From an uncultured Collinsella sp. (GTDB lineage: Bacteria > Actinomycetota > Coriobacteriia > Coriobacteriales > Coriobacteriaceae): a stretch of DNA of 64,000 bases. Numbering within the stretch: the first letter of the stretch is position 1; each line of letters opens with the position of its first letter. Positions 9,195 to 18,655 of this stretch are shown one piece after another. Made by a program: the position numbers and the translations under genes. Location: positions 21,054-85,053 of the forward strand of contig CABUHO010000008.1 in assembly GCA_902491395.1 (NCBI GenBank), given 5' to 3'. The notes under the pieces were generated by a model that searched no databases, was not told the DNA's origin, and saw nothing but the letters and a program-made list of their open reading frames with translations.

Positions 9195-9853
9195 TGATCG
9201 ATAAGGATAAATTAATCTCGCTTCTTATTTCAAAAGAAATACCGGTAAAAAAGACCCAGAGATACAAAACTATCGGCTATCGAATAAAGCTCGAGAATGG
9301 AACAGCCGTATATGTCTACGACAGCGGCGGCTTCTTTTGTCAAGGAAATAACGCTGATCAGGTCCGAGAAGCCATCGAAGACGAAATCATTGATGAGCCA
9401 AACAACAAAGTTTTCGTTGTTTATGGCCACGATAAACCCGCACGGAACCAACTCCAACGTCTTCTCGAAGAGTTAAATCTCGAGCCTATTTTTCTCGATA
9501 ATCAGCCCATAGGGGGCCGAACAGTAATCGAACAACTGATGGAATACATCCCTTGCGCTAATTTCGGGATAGTACTTATGACCCCGGACGATATGGGCTA
9601 TCCAAAGAATGAACAGGATCAACCGCAGCCAAGAGCTCGCCAGAACGTAGTTTTGGAGCTTGGGATGCTACTGATGAAATTTGGCAGGTCCAGAACCGCG
9701 ATCCTTCTCAAAGAAGCTGACCCGCCAATAGAAAAACCGTCCGATATAAACGGCATCTTATATCTCCCTTACAAGGATGACGTTTTTGAGATAAAGCAGA
9801 AACTAATACGGGAAATGAACAGCAAGGGGTATGAAATGGAGCAATCGAAATGA
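9194..9853 (+). CDS. TIR-like domain protein (PF10137 type), probable NAD-cleaving effector
   Basis: 219 aa. Residues 72-195 match the 'predicted nucleotide-binding, TIR-like' family found in Cap12 and Pycsar effectors: VFVVYGHD at 73-80, IFLDNQPIGGRTVIEQL near 99-115, TPDD at 130-133, PRARQNVVLELG at 146-157 and PSDINGILYLPY near 182-193. E155 is the likely catalytic glutamate. In characterised relatives the domain depletes NAD and stops growth after infection. The N-terminal 70 residues form a small domain seen in front of many such proteins (LENGTAVYVYDSGG). Start and stop overlap both neighbours (TAATG and ATGA). NADase activity is by family, not shown. Confidence 0.85.
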   Translation: MIDKDKLISLLISKEIPVKKTQRYKTIGYRIKLENGTAVYVYDSGGFFCQGNNADQVREAIEDEIIDEPNNKVFVVYGHDKPARNQLQRLLEELNLEPIFLDNQPIGGRTVIEQLMEYIPCANFGIVLMTPDDMGYPKNEQDQPQPRARQNVVLELGMLLMKFGRSRTAILLKEADPPIEKPSDINGILYLPYKDDVFEIKQKLIREMNSKGYEMEQSK

Positions 9854-11331
9854 AGGCGCTGCAATGCGAGCTCTGCGGCAGCACAGATATAATCAAGGAT
9901 GGAGACTTCTTCGTCTGCCAAAGCTGCGGAATGAAATACACGCTCGAGACTGCAAAGAAAATGATGGTCGAGGGTGTTGTCCAAGTCGAAGGTACGGTGA
10001 AAACAGACCGCACTGAAGATGCCGATCGATATCTCGCCCTGGCCAGAACCGCTCAAAATGCAGGCAACAACGCTGATGCTGAGAAATATGCCTCCATGGC
10101 CCTCGAGATTGATCTCAAGAACGCCGAGGCATGGTCAATAAAGGCAAAAGCGATAGACTGGCAGCTTACGTTTGACAACGACCGCTTGTCGGAATCAAAT
10201 GCAGCATGCATTAGTATGCTAAAGCTGCTGAATCAAGCCCCATCAGATTTTGAAGAGATAAACGCCTCGCTAAACATAGCGATAGGTTTCATTGAGCATT
10301 TGCGAGCTATCGCAAACTCTGAAGCAGACTTTTTCTGCCAGAAACTTGCAAATCTACCGAATGCGAAGAATCTAGAGTTAATTCAATCGGGGCTCATTAG
10401 TCACCTACAGTCGCGTGAACTCCAATGGAAAAATATAGAGGCCGTGTGCGAATTACAGACGGCTGCCGTAAAGAGGCTCAGCAAAGAACAGGGGGAGAGT
10501 GCCGAAATACCCGAGAATATCGAAGAGCTCCTCGACACCTTTACCGAAGACCTTTCCGGTCTTGCGGCGCGCAATATTTCATCAATGTATTACAATGCCG
10601 CAATCACGATTCTAACCTCTGCGGTCAACGGCAGTTCTGCATGGTCAGAACGGTGGAACAAGGTCCGTGTATTTGATTACTACGCGACAGATGATTTCGA
10701 CTGTGACAACGAAGAAGAAGCTTTTCATTTATGCATAGATGCGTACGATAGTTGCATAAAAGCAACTCGCTTAGCCATCGACCTCTTTGACAGCAAAGTC
10801 GCCAAACAAGGTACTACCACAGACGAGATGCTCTTAAGATGCTGGGGCATATTGTGCACTCTCGAGGAGCTATGCATCAAAGTTCGAACAAATCGCCGAT
10901 ACTACGGATACTACGGACACTCCAGCGAACAGATAACAAACGACGGCTTTTTCCTTAGCGATGAGGCAAAACAGCTTCGGAGAGAACAGTTAGAAAAGGA
11001 CATGGCAAAGCGTGACGAATACGACCCCGAGAAGAAGAAGGAACGTGAGCGCGCTGAAAAAGAAACAGAACTCCAGGCCAAATATTGGTTAGATAATCCT
11101 GTTAAAAAGTCGCAAAAACAATGGCTCGAAGAGGAATTTGACCAGCTGGGAAACGAACTTCGAGAGCTTAAGAGCAGACGTTCCTTCTTCGGTCCATTCG
11201 AATTCAAAGCGAAACGAGAATGTGACGCAAAAATAGAACAGGCTCGCGCGCGCAGACAGGAAATCAAAAACTCTTTGAAGGCCTTAGACGATGAACTCAT
11301 GGCGTACGTGTCGAACGAAATTGAATCATAA
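9850..11331 (+). CDS. Zinc-ribbon protein with TPR-like and coiled-coil regions
   Basis: 493 aa. An N-terminal TFIIB-type zinc ribbon (C6, C9, C23, C26) is followed by a conserved-looking linker (MKYTLETAKKMMVEG). A TPR-like helical pair lies at about 55-95 (ALARTAQNAGNNADAEKYAS), then a long helical domain, and a strongly charged coiled coil from about 365 to the end. It is probably a scaffold or sensor. The ATG overlaps the TIR gene stop by 4 nt, so it is the last coupled gene of the operon. The 127 nt to the convergent Fic gene contain only a weak bulged hairpin near 11347. Confidence 0.75.
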   Translation: MKALQCELCGSTDIIKDGDFFVCQSCGMKYTLETAKKMMVEGVVQVEGTVKTDRTEDADRYLALARTAQNAGNNADAEKYASMALEIDLKNAEAWSIKAKAIDWQLTFDNDRLSESNAACISMLKLLNQAPSDFEEINASLNIAIGFIEHLRAIANSEADFFCQKLANLPNAKNLELIQSGLISHLQSRELQWKNIEAVCELQTAAVKRLSKEQGESAEIPENIEELLDTFTEDLSGLAARNISSMYYNAAITILTSAVNGSSAWSERWNKVRVFDYYATDDFDCDNEEEAFHLCIDAYDSCIKATRLAIDLFDSKVAKQGTTTDEMLLRCWGILCTLEELCIKVRTNRRYYGYYGHSSEQITNDGFFLSDEAKQLRREQLEKDMAKRDEYDPEKKKERERAEKETELQAKYWLDNPVKKSQKQWLEEEFDQLGNELRELKSRRSFFGPFEFKAKRECDAKIEQARARRQEIKNSLKALDDELMAYVSNEIES

Positions 11332-11458
11332 TCTCCTCTATTTGACACGAGGACCCATTGGGGGTCTCAAAGGCATTTCAATGATGCAAGAGCGGCTTCG
11401 CGCTGTAAAGGAATAGTGGGCAAGTCCTTTGAGCGCCCATTCGTCTAACAACCGATGC

Positions 11459-12700
11459 TCACTCTAGTCCGAGCAGATTAAGTCCCGATCCCGTCATCCT
11501 GCACACAAGCGGCCTTGCGGACACCTTTTCTAAATAGCCGGCGGCGATTAGGCTTGACAATGACCTACTTGCTGTCGGCTTTGTTACATCGAGATAGCCC
11601 GACACACCATCAAGCGTGGACTCACCAAAGGCTTCGAAAATATGCATCTGGGCCGCATAAAAAAGAATATCTTTTGCCCTTTCGGTAAACGAGCCGTCGA
11701 GCTCTTCGATCGCCATCTTAAGATCCTCAAGCTGCGTACGCTTTTCGACCAAATCACTCAGAACGGCATCTTGCGCCTGCTCCACCAAATCAAGCATCAT
11801 TGCGACAAACGGAGTGGCTTCACTGCCGTTAAGGGGCCTCTCCACCACATCGAACGCCTTGTAATATGCGGTTTTATTCTCGGCAATCGCCCTAGAGAGC
11901 GACAGCACGGTCGGCTGCGATAGCGTCTCGTTCAAGCTCAACGCGAGAAGGTATCTCCCCGTCCTCCCGTTGCCGTCATAGAAGGGGTGGATATATTCAA
12001 AGAGGAAATGGCAGAGCGAGGCTACATAAAGGCTTGGGACATCTTCGCGATTACCAAGCTCTATCATCTTGCCAAGGAGGTCAATGATTTCGGGCTCCGA
12101 GGAAACACCCTGATGGAGAATCTTGCCCCGACTGTTCTCAATCACAACGGGACCCAAACGGAACATCTTGCCATCCGGACGGTCCTTCGGGTCAAGCACG
12201 CCCTTAGTGACGGCATCGAAAATCTCGCGGATATCCTCGGGTTTGCCGGGACGACTTGAACCATCCACCAGCTGAAGATAGAGACGAGCGAATTCAATAA
12301 AAGGAGTGTGTTCCTTTTCGGCGGCACCGCAAAGTTCGGCCGTAGCATCCTCCGCAGACTCCAGCGCTGCTTCAATCTGGCGCCGCGTGCTGTGCACGCC
12401 CTCCATCTCGTTGCTGAAAACAACCTCCTCAAGCACCAGCGAACGAATCGAGGCCCCCAAAGCCACATAAGGCAAGCTGTTCCACAGGTTGGAAATCTTT
12501 CGTTCTTTTCTGAGGATCCGCTCGCTAGCAACGGACAGATCCAAAGGAACACAAGCGAACAGTTCACCATGCTCAAGGTGAATTCCAGTCCGCACCGTGC
12601 CGTCAGCAGTAAGACGTTCGTGCAGCAGCTTGTCATGGCGAGCATAACGATCAGAGCTTGAATCTGCATAAAAGAGTTTTTCGAGCGTCTTGTACGCCAT
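11459..12700 (-). CDS. Fic-domain protein with winged-helix C-terminus
   Basis: 413 aa. The catalytic Fic motif HPFYDGNGRTGR lies at residues 238-249 and is complete, so AMP transfer (or another UMP/phosphocholine-type transfer) to a protein is expected. The inhibitory helix motif SNEMEG at 96-101 lies in the N-terminal half, making this a class II self-inhibited Fic protein. The C-terminal segment (DVTKPTASRSLSSLIAAGY) looks like a winged helix-turn-helix, so the protein may also bind DNA. It faces the TIR operon convergently. Two palindromes upstream could be its own operators. Target unknown. Confidence 0.9.
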   Translation of the reverse strand: MAYKTLEKLFYADSSSDRYARHDKLLHERLTADGTVRTGIHLEHGELFACVPLDLSVASERILRKERKISNLWNSLPYVALGASIRSLVLEEVVFSNEMEGVHSTRRQIEAALESAEDATAELCGAAEKEHTPFIEFARLYLQLVDGSSRPGKPEDIREIFDAVTKGVLDPKDRPDGKMFRLGPVVIENSRGKILHQGVSSEPEIIDLLGKMIELGNREDVPSLYVASLCHFLFEYIHPFYDGNGRTGRYLLALSLNETLSQPTVLSLSRAIAENKTAYYKAFDVVERPLNGSEATPFVAMMLDLVEQAQDAVLSDLVEKRTQLEDLKMAIEELDGSFTERAKDILFYAAQMHIFEAFGESTLDGVSGYLDVTKPTASRSLSSLIAAGYLEKVSARPLVCRMTGSGLNLLGLE

Positions 12701-12746
12701 CGCCTCATCGCTCCTTTGAAATCAAATAGCCAAATCGTCTTTCATT

Positions 12747-12809
12747 ATTTCGAAATAGTCCGATATTTGCAATTAAGACTTTAGAATTGTGTTATTTAAT
12801 TTCGAAATT
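12747..12809 (-). promoter_or_regulatory. Paired palindromes upstream of the Fic gene
   Basis: ATTTCGAAAT at 12747-12756 and AATTTCGAAATT at 12798-12809 are both perfect palindromes sharing TTTCGAAA. Their centres are 52 bp apart, about five helical turns, in very AT-rich DNA 47-110 nt before the Fic start. They are good candidates for autoregulation by its winged-helix domain. Confidence 0.5.
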
Positions 12810-12882
12810 CGGAGTATTGGAAATTAAGATTTCCTTATTTACATAGCGAGCCTAGGCTTCAAACCTCAGCAGAACTCTACGT

Positions 12883-13108
12883 AAAAGGCACGCTGTCTGC
12901 ATCAACCGCAGGCAGCGCGCCTTCTTCTGTTTGGACGGAAACCGTATCCCAGTTTTCTAACCCAGAACGGGACACAGTTTCCCCGAGAGCCCTCATGCGG
13001 AAACTGTGCCCCGTTTTGGTCGCCGATTCTGGGACGTGCTTTCCCGTAGAGGTCCAAAGCGGAAACCGCATCCCGTTTTGAGCCTGCCCTTCAAACTGGA
13101 ATGCCGCC
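12883..13108 (+). repeat. Dispersed hairpin repeat, copy B
   Basis: It aligns with copy A at 6045-6266 in the same orientation. It has the same leading GC hairpin (with two G-T pairs) and six alternating motifs such as GGAAACCGCATCCCGTTTTG. Together with copy A it brackets the FHA operon and the Fic gene. Confidence 0.8.
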
Positions 13109-13124
13109 TCGGCGTCGGCATCGG

Positions 13125-14687
13125 CTACTTGCCGTCGTCGTCCTCGGCTTCTTCCCGTGCGTAGAGCTCCAGCATGCGACGGCGGTATTCGTGCACGGCG
13201 AGCTTGGCGCGCTCAAGGCGACGGCGCTCGCGCGGGGTGAGCTTGGACGGGTCGATCTCGTCGCCATAGGTCTTCTCAGCCAGCAAATGGGCAGCGTCAA
13301 CAATACGGGCATCGATGCGCTCGCTCGCCGCTTCGGCCGAGAGGCGGTCGGCAATGGAATCAATCGTAGGCATGCCGTCGAGAGTGCGCCCGTGACCATG
13401 CGAGGTCAGCAGTTCGTGCTCGCGTGCGAGCAGGCTCGCCAGGTCGTGATGGGCGCGCAGAATATCGAGCGCATCGGAAGGATGCTCGGCAACTTCTGCC
13501 ACGGCGGCAACCGGGGCGGCGTCGACCACGCGATAGAAGAGCTGGGCGAGCAGCGGCATCAAAAACACCGTGATGGCACCGGCGGCAACCATGACCGACG
13601 CGATATCTTGCGACAGCGCGCCGGCGTTGACGGCAACGCTCGTCACGGCAACGATGATCGGCAGCGCCGTGGTGCAGTACAGGGCAACGGTAATGCGGCC
13701 ATACGCCGAGACATCGCGCGTCTCGGGGCAGATGCTCATAGAGACAAGAATGGGCACGGCGCGGATGATGAGCAGCGCCACGATAAAGCCCACGAGCAGC
13801 CCGGGGCGCGATGCGACGGCCGTCAGGTCGATCTTTGCGCCCGACACGGTAAAGAATACGGGGATCAAAAAGCCGTAGGCCAGGCCATCGAGCTTGGTCT
13901 CGAGCGTGTGATTGCCCTCGGGGATGATATAGCGCAGGACAAAGCCGGCGGCAAAGGAACCCAGCACGATATCGAGATCAAAGATGGCCGAGAACGCCAC
14001 GAGCGTGACCAGGATGAGCACCGTCAGGCGTACGAAGGTCTGCGATGTGGTGTCGGCGCGCTCCTCGACAAACGCAAAGAAACGGCTGCCGACGCGCTTG
14101 GAGCGGCTCGGAACCACGGCCAGCAACACGCACACCACCGCAAACAGACCCAAGATCACGAGCGTTTGGATGCCGGTGCGGGCAGACAACAGCACCGACA
14201 TGGCAAGCACGGGGCCAAGTTCGCCCCAGGTGCCGTACGCGAGAATCGAATCGCCCACACGCGTGCCGGTGAGCGAGCGCTCGCGCATGATGGGCACGAG
14301 CGTGCCGAGCGCCGTCGAGGTAAGCGCGAGTGTCACGGCGATACCGTCGAAATGGCTGACCGAGAACCATGGCGTGAAGCGCACGGCAAGCCAGGCGATG
14401 CCAAACGTGACGACCCACGTCGCCATGCCGTAGCGCCCCTCGACGCCCGTAATGTTCTTGGGGTCGATCTCAAAGCCGGCGAGCAGGAACAAAAAGGCCA
14501 AGCCGAGCTCGGACACGAGCGAGACCTCGGCGTCCACATGGATGACGCCGAGCATATGCGGGCCTAGTACCGCGCCGAACACGAGCAAAAAGACCGTCTC
14601 GGGAACGGGCTTTCCGGGAATCGCCGAGGCGATAAAGGGACTCGCAAAGGCCACGAGCGCAATGATGGCGAGTGAAACGAATGCCAT
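13125..14687 (-). CDS. Cation:proton antiporter (CPA2/Kef type)
   Basis: 520 aa integral membrane protein with about 12 hydrophobic segments between residues 1 and 400. A cytoplasmic tail of about 110 residues ends in an acidic EEAEDDDGK. Family features include FLFLLAGFEIDPKNI in the early helices and VLGSFAAGFVLRYI with GLAYGFLIPVFFTVSGAKIDL in the second half. It exchanges Na+ or K+ for H+ across the membrane; the ion cannot be told. No TrkA-N/RCK domain is present, unlike full KefB/C. The ATG at 14687 has AAAGG upstream and is divergent from purL. Confidence 0.88.
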   Translation of the reverse strand: MAFVSLAIIALVAFASPFIASAIPGKPVPETVFLLVFGAVLGPHMLGVIHVDAEVSLVSELGLAFLFLLAGFEIDPKNITGVEGRYGMATWVVTFGIAWLAVRFTPWFSVSHFDGIAVTLALTSTALGTLVPIMRERSLTGTRVGDSILAYGTWGELGPVLAMSVLLSARTGIQTLVILGLFAVVCVLLAVVPSRSKRVGSRFFAFVEERADTTSQTFVRLTVLILVTLVAFSAIFDLDIVLGSFAAGFVLRYIIPEGNHTLETKLDGLAYGFLIPVFFTVSGAKIDLTAVASRPGLLVGFIVALLIIRAVPILVSMSICPETRDVSAYGRITVALYCTTALPIIVAVTSVAVNAGALSQDIASVMVAAGAITVFLMPLLAQLFYRVVDAAPVAAVAEVAEHPSDALDILRAHHDLASLLAREHELLTSHGHGRTLDGMPTIDSIADRLSAEAASERIDARIVDAAHLLAEKTYGDEIDPSKLTPRERRRLERAKLAVHEYRRRMLELYAREEAEDDDGK

Positions 14688-14871
14688 GTGATGCCTTTCT
14701 CTTGTTTGGGCTTCACTGTAGCACCCTCGCCGTCCTCAACGCGTCGCGAGCTGTCGTATCATAGTGAGGTTTACAAACATGTGGCTCAAGGCGACCGCGA
14801 GGCTTACCCCGCAAACCGACCGCTGCCGCATACCGTACCGTACGCCCAACCGATCAGGAAGGCAGGAACCA

Positions 14872-17800
14872 ATGGTCTCTCGTATCTACGTGGAGAAGAA
14901 ACCCGGGTTCGACGTCGAGGCTCAGCAGCTCAAGGGCGAGCTGACCGAGATTCTCGGCATTCAGGGCATCGAGGCCCTGAGGATCATCAACCGCTACGAC
15001 GTCGAGGGCATCGACGAGGAGCTCTTCCGCTCCTGCGTGCCGACCGTCTTTAGCGAGCCCCAGGTCGACGTGACCTATGACGAGCTCCCCGCAAGCGATG
15101 GCGCCGTCTTTGCCGTCGAATTCCTGCCCGGCCAGTTTGACCAGCGCGCTGACTCCGCCAGCGAGTGTGTGCAGCTCATCAGCCAGGGCGAGCGCCCCGC
15201 CGTGCGCTCCGCCAAGGTCTATATGATCTCGGGCGACCTGGACGAGGCTGCCATCGAGGCCATCAAGCACTACGTGGTGAACCCCGTCGAGGCCCGCATC
15301 GCCTCGCTCGGCCTGCCCGAGACGCTGCACATGGAGACCCCCGAGCCCCAGCCCGTCGAGGTGCTCGACGGCTTCCGCGAGCTCGACGAGGCCGGCCTTG
15401 CCGCCTTCATCGCCGAGCGCGGCCTTGCCATGGACGAGGCGGACATCGCCTTCTGCCAGCAGTACTTCCGCGATGAGGATCGCGACCCCACCATCACCGA
15501 GATTCGCGTGATCGACACCTACTGGTCCGACCACTGCCGCCACACCACCTTCGGCACCGTCCTGGACGACGTGAAGATCGACGACGCTGTGGTGCAGCAG
15601 GCCTTCGACCGCTACATGGAGATGCGCCACGAGCTCGGTCGCGACGCCAAGCCCGTCTGCCTTATGGACATGGGCACCATCGGCGCCAAGTACCTTAAGA
15701 AGACCGGTGTCATGACCGATGTCGACGAGTCCGAGGAGATCAACGCCTGCACCGTCAAGGTGAAGGTCGATGTCGACGGCGAGGACCAGGACTGGCTGTT
15801 CCTGTTTAAGAACGAGACCCACAACCACCCGACCGAGATCGAGCCCTTCGGCGGTGCCGCCACCTGCGTGGGCGGCGCCATCCGCGACCCGCTCTCGGGC
15901 CGCAGCTACGTATACCAGGCCATGCGCGTCACTGGCGCCGGCGACCCCACCGTCCCCGTGTCCGAGACGCTCGAGGGCAAGCTGCCGCAGCGCAAGCTCG
16001 TGACCACCGCTGCCGCCGGCTACTCCAGCTACGGCAACCAGATCGGTCTTGCCACCGGCCAGGTCAACGAGCTCTATCACCCCGGCTACGTGGCAAAGCG
16101 CATGGAGGTCGGCGCCGTCGTGGGCGCCACCCCGGCCAACCACGTGCGTCGCGAGTGCCCCGCCCCCACCGACAAGATCATCCTGCTGGGCGGCCGCACC
16201 GGCCGTGACGGCATCGGCGGTGCCACCGGTTCCTCCAAGACCCAGAACACCGAGTCCATCGAGACCTCGGGCGCCGAGGTCCAGAAGGGCAACGCCCCGG
16301 TCGAGCGCAAGCTGCAGCGTCTGTTCCGCCGCGGCGATGCCTGCCGTCTGATCAAGCGCTGCAACGACTTTGGTGCCGGCGGCGTCTCGGTCGCCGTAGG
16401 CGAGCTTGCCGACGGCCTGTATGTCGATCTGGACACCGTGACCAAGAAGTATGACGGCCTGGACGGCACCGAACTCGCCATCTCCGAGTCCCAGGAGCGT
16501 ATGGCCTGTGCCGTCGCCGACGGTGACGTCGAGGAGTTCATGGGCTACGCCGCCGAGGAGAACCTCGAGGCGACCGTTATCGCCGAGGTTACCGCCGAGC
16601 CGCGCATGCGCATGGCATGGAACGGCGTCGCTATCGTCGACCTGTCCCGCGAGTTCCTCAACTCCAACGGTGCGCCTAAGCACCAGGTCGCCCACGTGTG
16701 CGCACGCAGCGTGTGGCAGCCCAGCTGGGCCGGTACCACGCTTGCCGAGCGCATGACCTCGCTCGTCACCGACCTCAACGTCGCCTCCAACAAGGGCCTT
16801 TCCGAGCGCTTCGACTCCACCATCGGTGCCGCGACCGTGCTCATGCCCTTTGGCGGCAAGACGCAGCTCACCCCGAGCTCGGCCATGGTCGCCAAGTTCC
16901 CCGTGGACGGCGAGACCACCACGGCAAGCGCTATGGCATGGGGCTTCAACCCCTACCTGATGGAGGCCGACCAGTTTGCCGGCGCCTACCTGTCCGTGGT
17001 CGAGTCCATCGCCAAACTCGTTGCCGCCGGCTTTGAGCACAAGCGCGCCTACCTCTCCTTCCAGGAGTACTTCGAGCGCCTGCGTACCGAGGCCGAGCGT
17101 TGGGGCAAGCCCATGGCAGCCGTCCTGGGCGCCCTTATGGCCCAGGTCGACCTGGGTGCCGGCGCCATCGGCGGCAAGGACTCCATGAGCGGCTCTTTTG
17201 AGGACGAGGCCGGCGAGCTCAACGTTCCGCCGACCCTGATCAGCTTCGCTGTGGCCGTGGGCAAGGCGGCCCGCGCTGTCTCGCCCGAGTTCAAGGGCCT
17301 CACGCACCGCGTCGTCCGCATCGCCCCCGCCACCTATGGCGAGGACTACCGCCCCGACGCCCAACAGCTGCTCGCCGCGTTTGACGCCGTCGAGGCGCTC
17401 ACCGCTACCGGCGACGCCCTGGCCGTCTCCACGCCCGGCTACGGCTGCGGCGCCGAGAGCCTCTTTAAGATGTGCGTCGGCAACCAGATCGGTATCGAGC
17501 TTGCCGAGGATGTGGACGTGGAGAGCCTCTTCGCCCCGCTCTACGGCAGCTTTATCGTCGAGCTCGCCGAGGACGCCGAGCTGCCCGAGGTCGCCGACGG
17601 CGTTGTCGTCGAGCCCCTGGGTACCACCGTCGAGGGCTATGTCATCGACACCGGCTCCGAGGTCATCGAGCTCGCCGAGCTCCAGGAGGCCTGGGAGAGC
17701 GGCATCGAGGGCGTCTTCGCCTACCGCAGCGCCGGCGAGACCCCCGAGGTCGAGACCATCGACTTCCGCGCCAAGGATATCCATGTGTACGGTGGCGCCA

Positions 17801-18618
17801 AGATCGCCCGCCCGCGCGTGGTCATCCCCGTGTTCCCCGGCAACAACTGCGAGTACGACAGCGCCCGCGCCTTCCGCGCCGCCGGTGCCGAGGCCGACAC
17901 CTTCGTGATCAACAACCTCACGCCCGAGGCCGTCGCCGAGAGCACCCATGAGCTTGCCCGCCGCATCCGTGCAAGCCAGATCGTCATGATTCCCGGCGGC
18001 TTCTCGGGCGGCGACGAGCCCGACGGCTCTGCCAAGTTCATCACGGCATTCTTCCGCGCTCCCGAGGTCACCGAGGCCGTCCGCGACCTGCTCAAGGCGC
18101 GCGATGGCCTGATGCTGGGCATCTGCAACGGCTTCCAGGCCCTGGTCAAGCTCGGTCTGGTGCCCTACGGTGACATCGTCGACGCCACGCCCGATGCGCC
18201 CACGCTGACGTTCAACACCATCGGCCGCCACCAGAGCCGTCTGGTGCGCACCCGCATCTCGTCCAATCTGTCCCCGTGGCTGTCGCAGTGCAGCCTCGAC
18301 GACCCCTACACCGTCGCCATCAGCCACGGCGAGGGCCGCTTTGTCGCCAACGACGAGGTGCTCGCCCAGCTCATCGCCAACGGCCAGGTCGCCACGCAGT
18401 ACGTGGGCGAGAACGGCAAGCCGAGCATGGATCTTTCCGTCAACCCCAACGGCTCCGCGCTCGCCATCGAGGGCATCACAAGTCCCGACGGCCGCGTCTT
18501 GGGCAAGATGGGCCACGCCGAGCGTCGCGGCGACAACCTGTACCGCAACGTGCCCGAGCATGTCCCCGGCGATAAGTTCATGCCGATCTTTGAGAGCGGC
18601 GTAGCCTACTTCGCCTAA
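14872..18618 (+). CDS. purL: Phosphoribosylformylglycinamidine synthase, single-chain form
   Basis: ATP- and glutamine-dependent conversion of FGAR to FGAM, step 4 of purine synthesis. The 1248-aa chain carries an N-terminal PurS-like domain (MVSRIYVEKKPGFDVEAQQL), two AIR-synthase/ATP-grasp-like halves (FLFKNETHNHPTEIEPFGG near residue 320) and a C-terminal class I amidotransferase (VIPVFPGNNCEYD, then LGICNGFQALVKLGL with the catalytic Cys, then ISHGEGRF). This is the clostridial/actinobacterial long form, distinct in layout from E. coli PurL. The ATG at 14872 follows AGGAAGGCAGGA. A TATCAT at 14757-14762 is a possible -10. No other pur genes are adjacent. Confidence 0.95.
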   Translation: MVSRIYVEKKPGFDVEAQQLKGELTEILGIQGIEALRIINRYDVEGIDEELFRSCVPTVFSEPQVDVTYDELPASDGAVFAVEFLPGQFDQRADSASECVQLISQGERPAVRSAKVYMISGDLDEAAIEAIKHYVVNPVEARIASLGLPETLHMETPEPQPVEVLDGFRELDEAGLAAFIAERGLAMDEADIAFCQQYFRDEDRDPTITEIRVIDTYWSDHCRHTTFGTVLDDVKIDDAVVQQAFDRYMEMRHELGRDAKPVCLMDMGTIGAKYLKKTGVMTDVDESEEINACTVKVKVDVDGEDQDWLFLFKNETHNHPTEIEPFGGAATCVGGAIRDPLSGRSYVYQAMRVTGAGDPTVPVSETLEGKLPQRKLVTTAAAGYSSYGNQIGLATGQVNELYHPGYVAKRMEVGAVVGATPANHVRRECPAPTDKIILLGGRTGRDGIGGATGSSKTQNTESIETSGAEVQKGNAPVERKLQRLFRRGDACRLIKRCNDFGAGGVSVAVGELADGLYVDLDTVTKKYDGLDGTELAISESQERMACAVADGDVEEFMGYAAEENLEATVIAEVTAEPRMRMAWNGVAIVDLSREFLNSNGAPKHQVAHVCARSVWQPSWAGTTLAERMTSLVTDLNVASNKGLSERFDSTIGAATVLMPFGGKTQLTPSSAMVAKFPVDGETTTASAMAWGFNPYLMEADQFAGAYLSVVESIAKLVAAGFEHKRAYLSFQEYFERLRTEAERWGKPMAAVLGALMAQVDLGAGAIGGKDSMSGSFEDEAGELNVPPTLISFAVAVGKAARAVSPEFKGLTHRVVRIAPATYGEDYRPDAQQLLAAFDAVEALTATGDALAVSTPGYGCGAESLFKMCVGNQIGIELAEDVDVESLFAPLYGSFIVELAEDAELPEVADGVVVEPLGTTVEGYVIDTGSEVIELAELQEAWESGIEGVFAYRSAGETPEVETIDFRAKDIHVYGGAKIARPRVVIPVFPGNNCEYDSARAFRAAGAEADTFVINNLTPEAVAESTHELARRIRASQIVMIPGGFSGGDEPDGSAKFITAFFRAPEVTEAVRDLLKARDGLMLGICNGFQALVKLGLVPYGDIVDATPDAPTLTFNTIGRHQSRLVRTRISSNLSPWLSQCSLDDPYTVAISHGEGRFVANDEVLAQLIANGQVATQYVGENGKPSMDLSVNPNGSALAIEGITSPDGRVLGKMGHAERRGDNLYRNVPEHVPGDKFMPIFESGVAYFA

Positions 18619-18655
18619 ACCTTTCCCATCGGGTACAATCCCATCGGGTAACAAC

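Noticed and set aside
9194..9853. CBASS or Pycsar operon
   Set aside because: The TIR-like domain matches their effectors, but no CD-NTase or cyclase gene lies nearby.
13101..14567. Plus-strand frame of 488 codons across the antiporter gene
   Set aside because: Arg/Gly/His-rich mirror of a membrane protein gene; the antiporter on the minus strand is clear.
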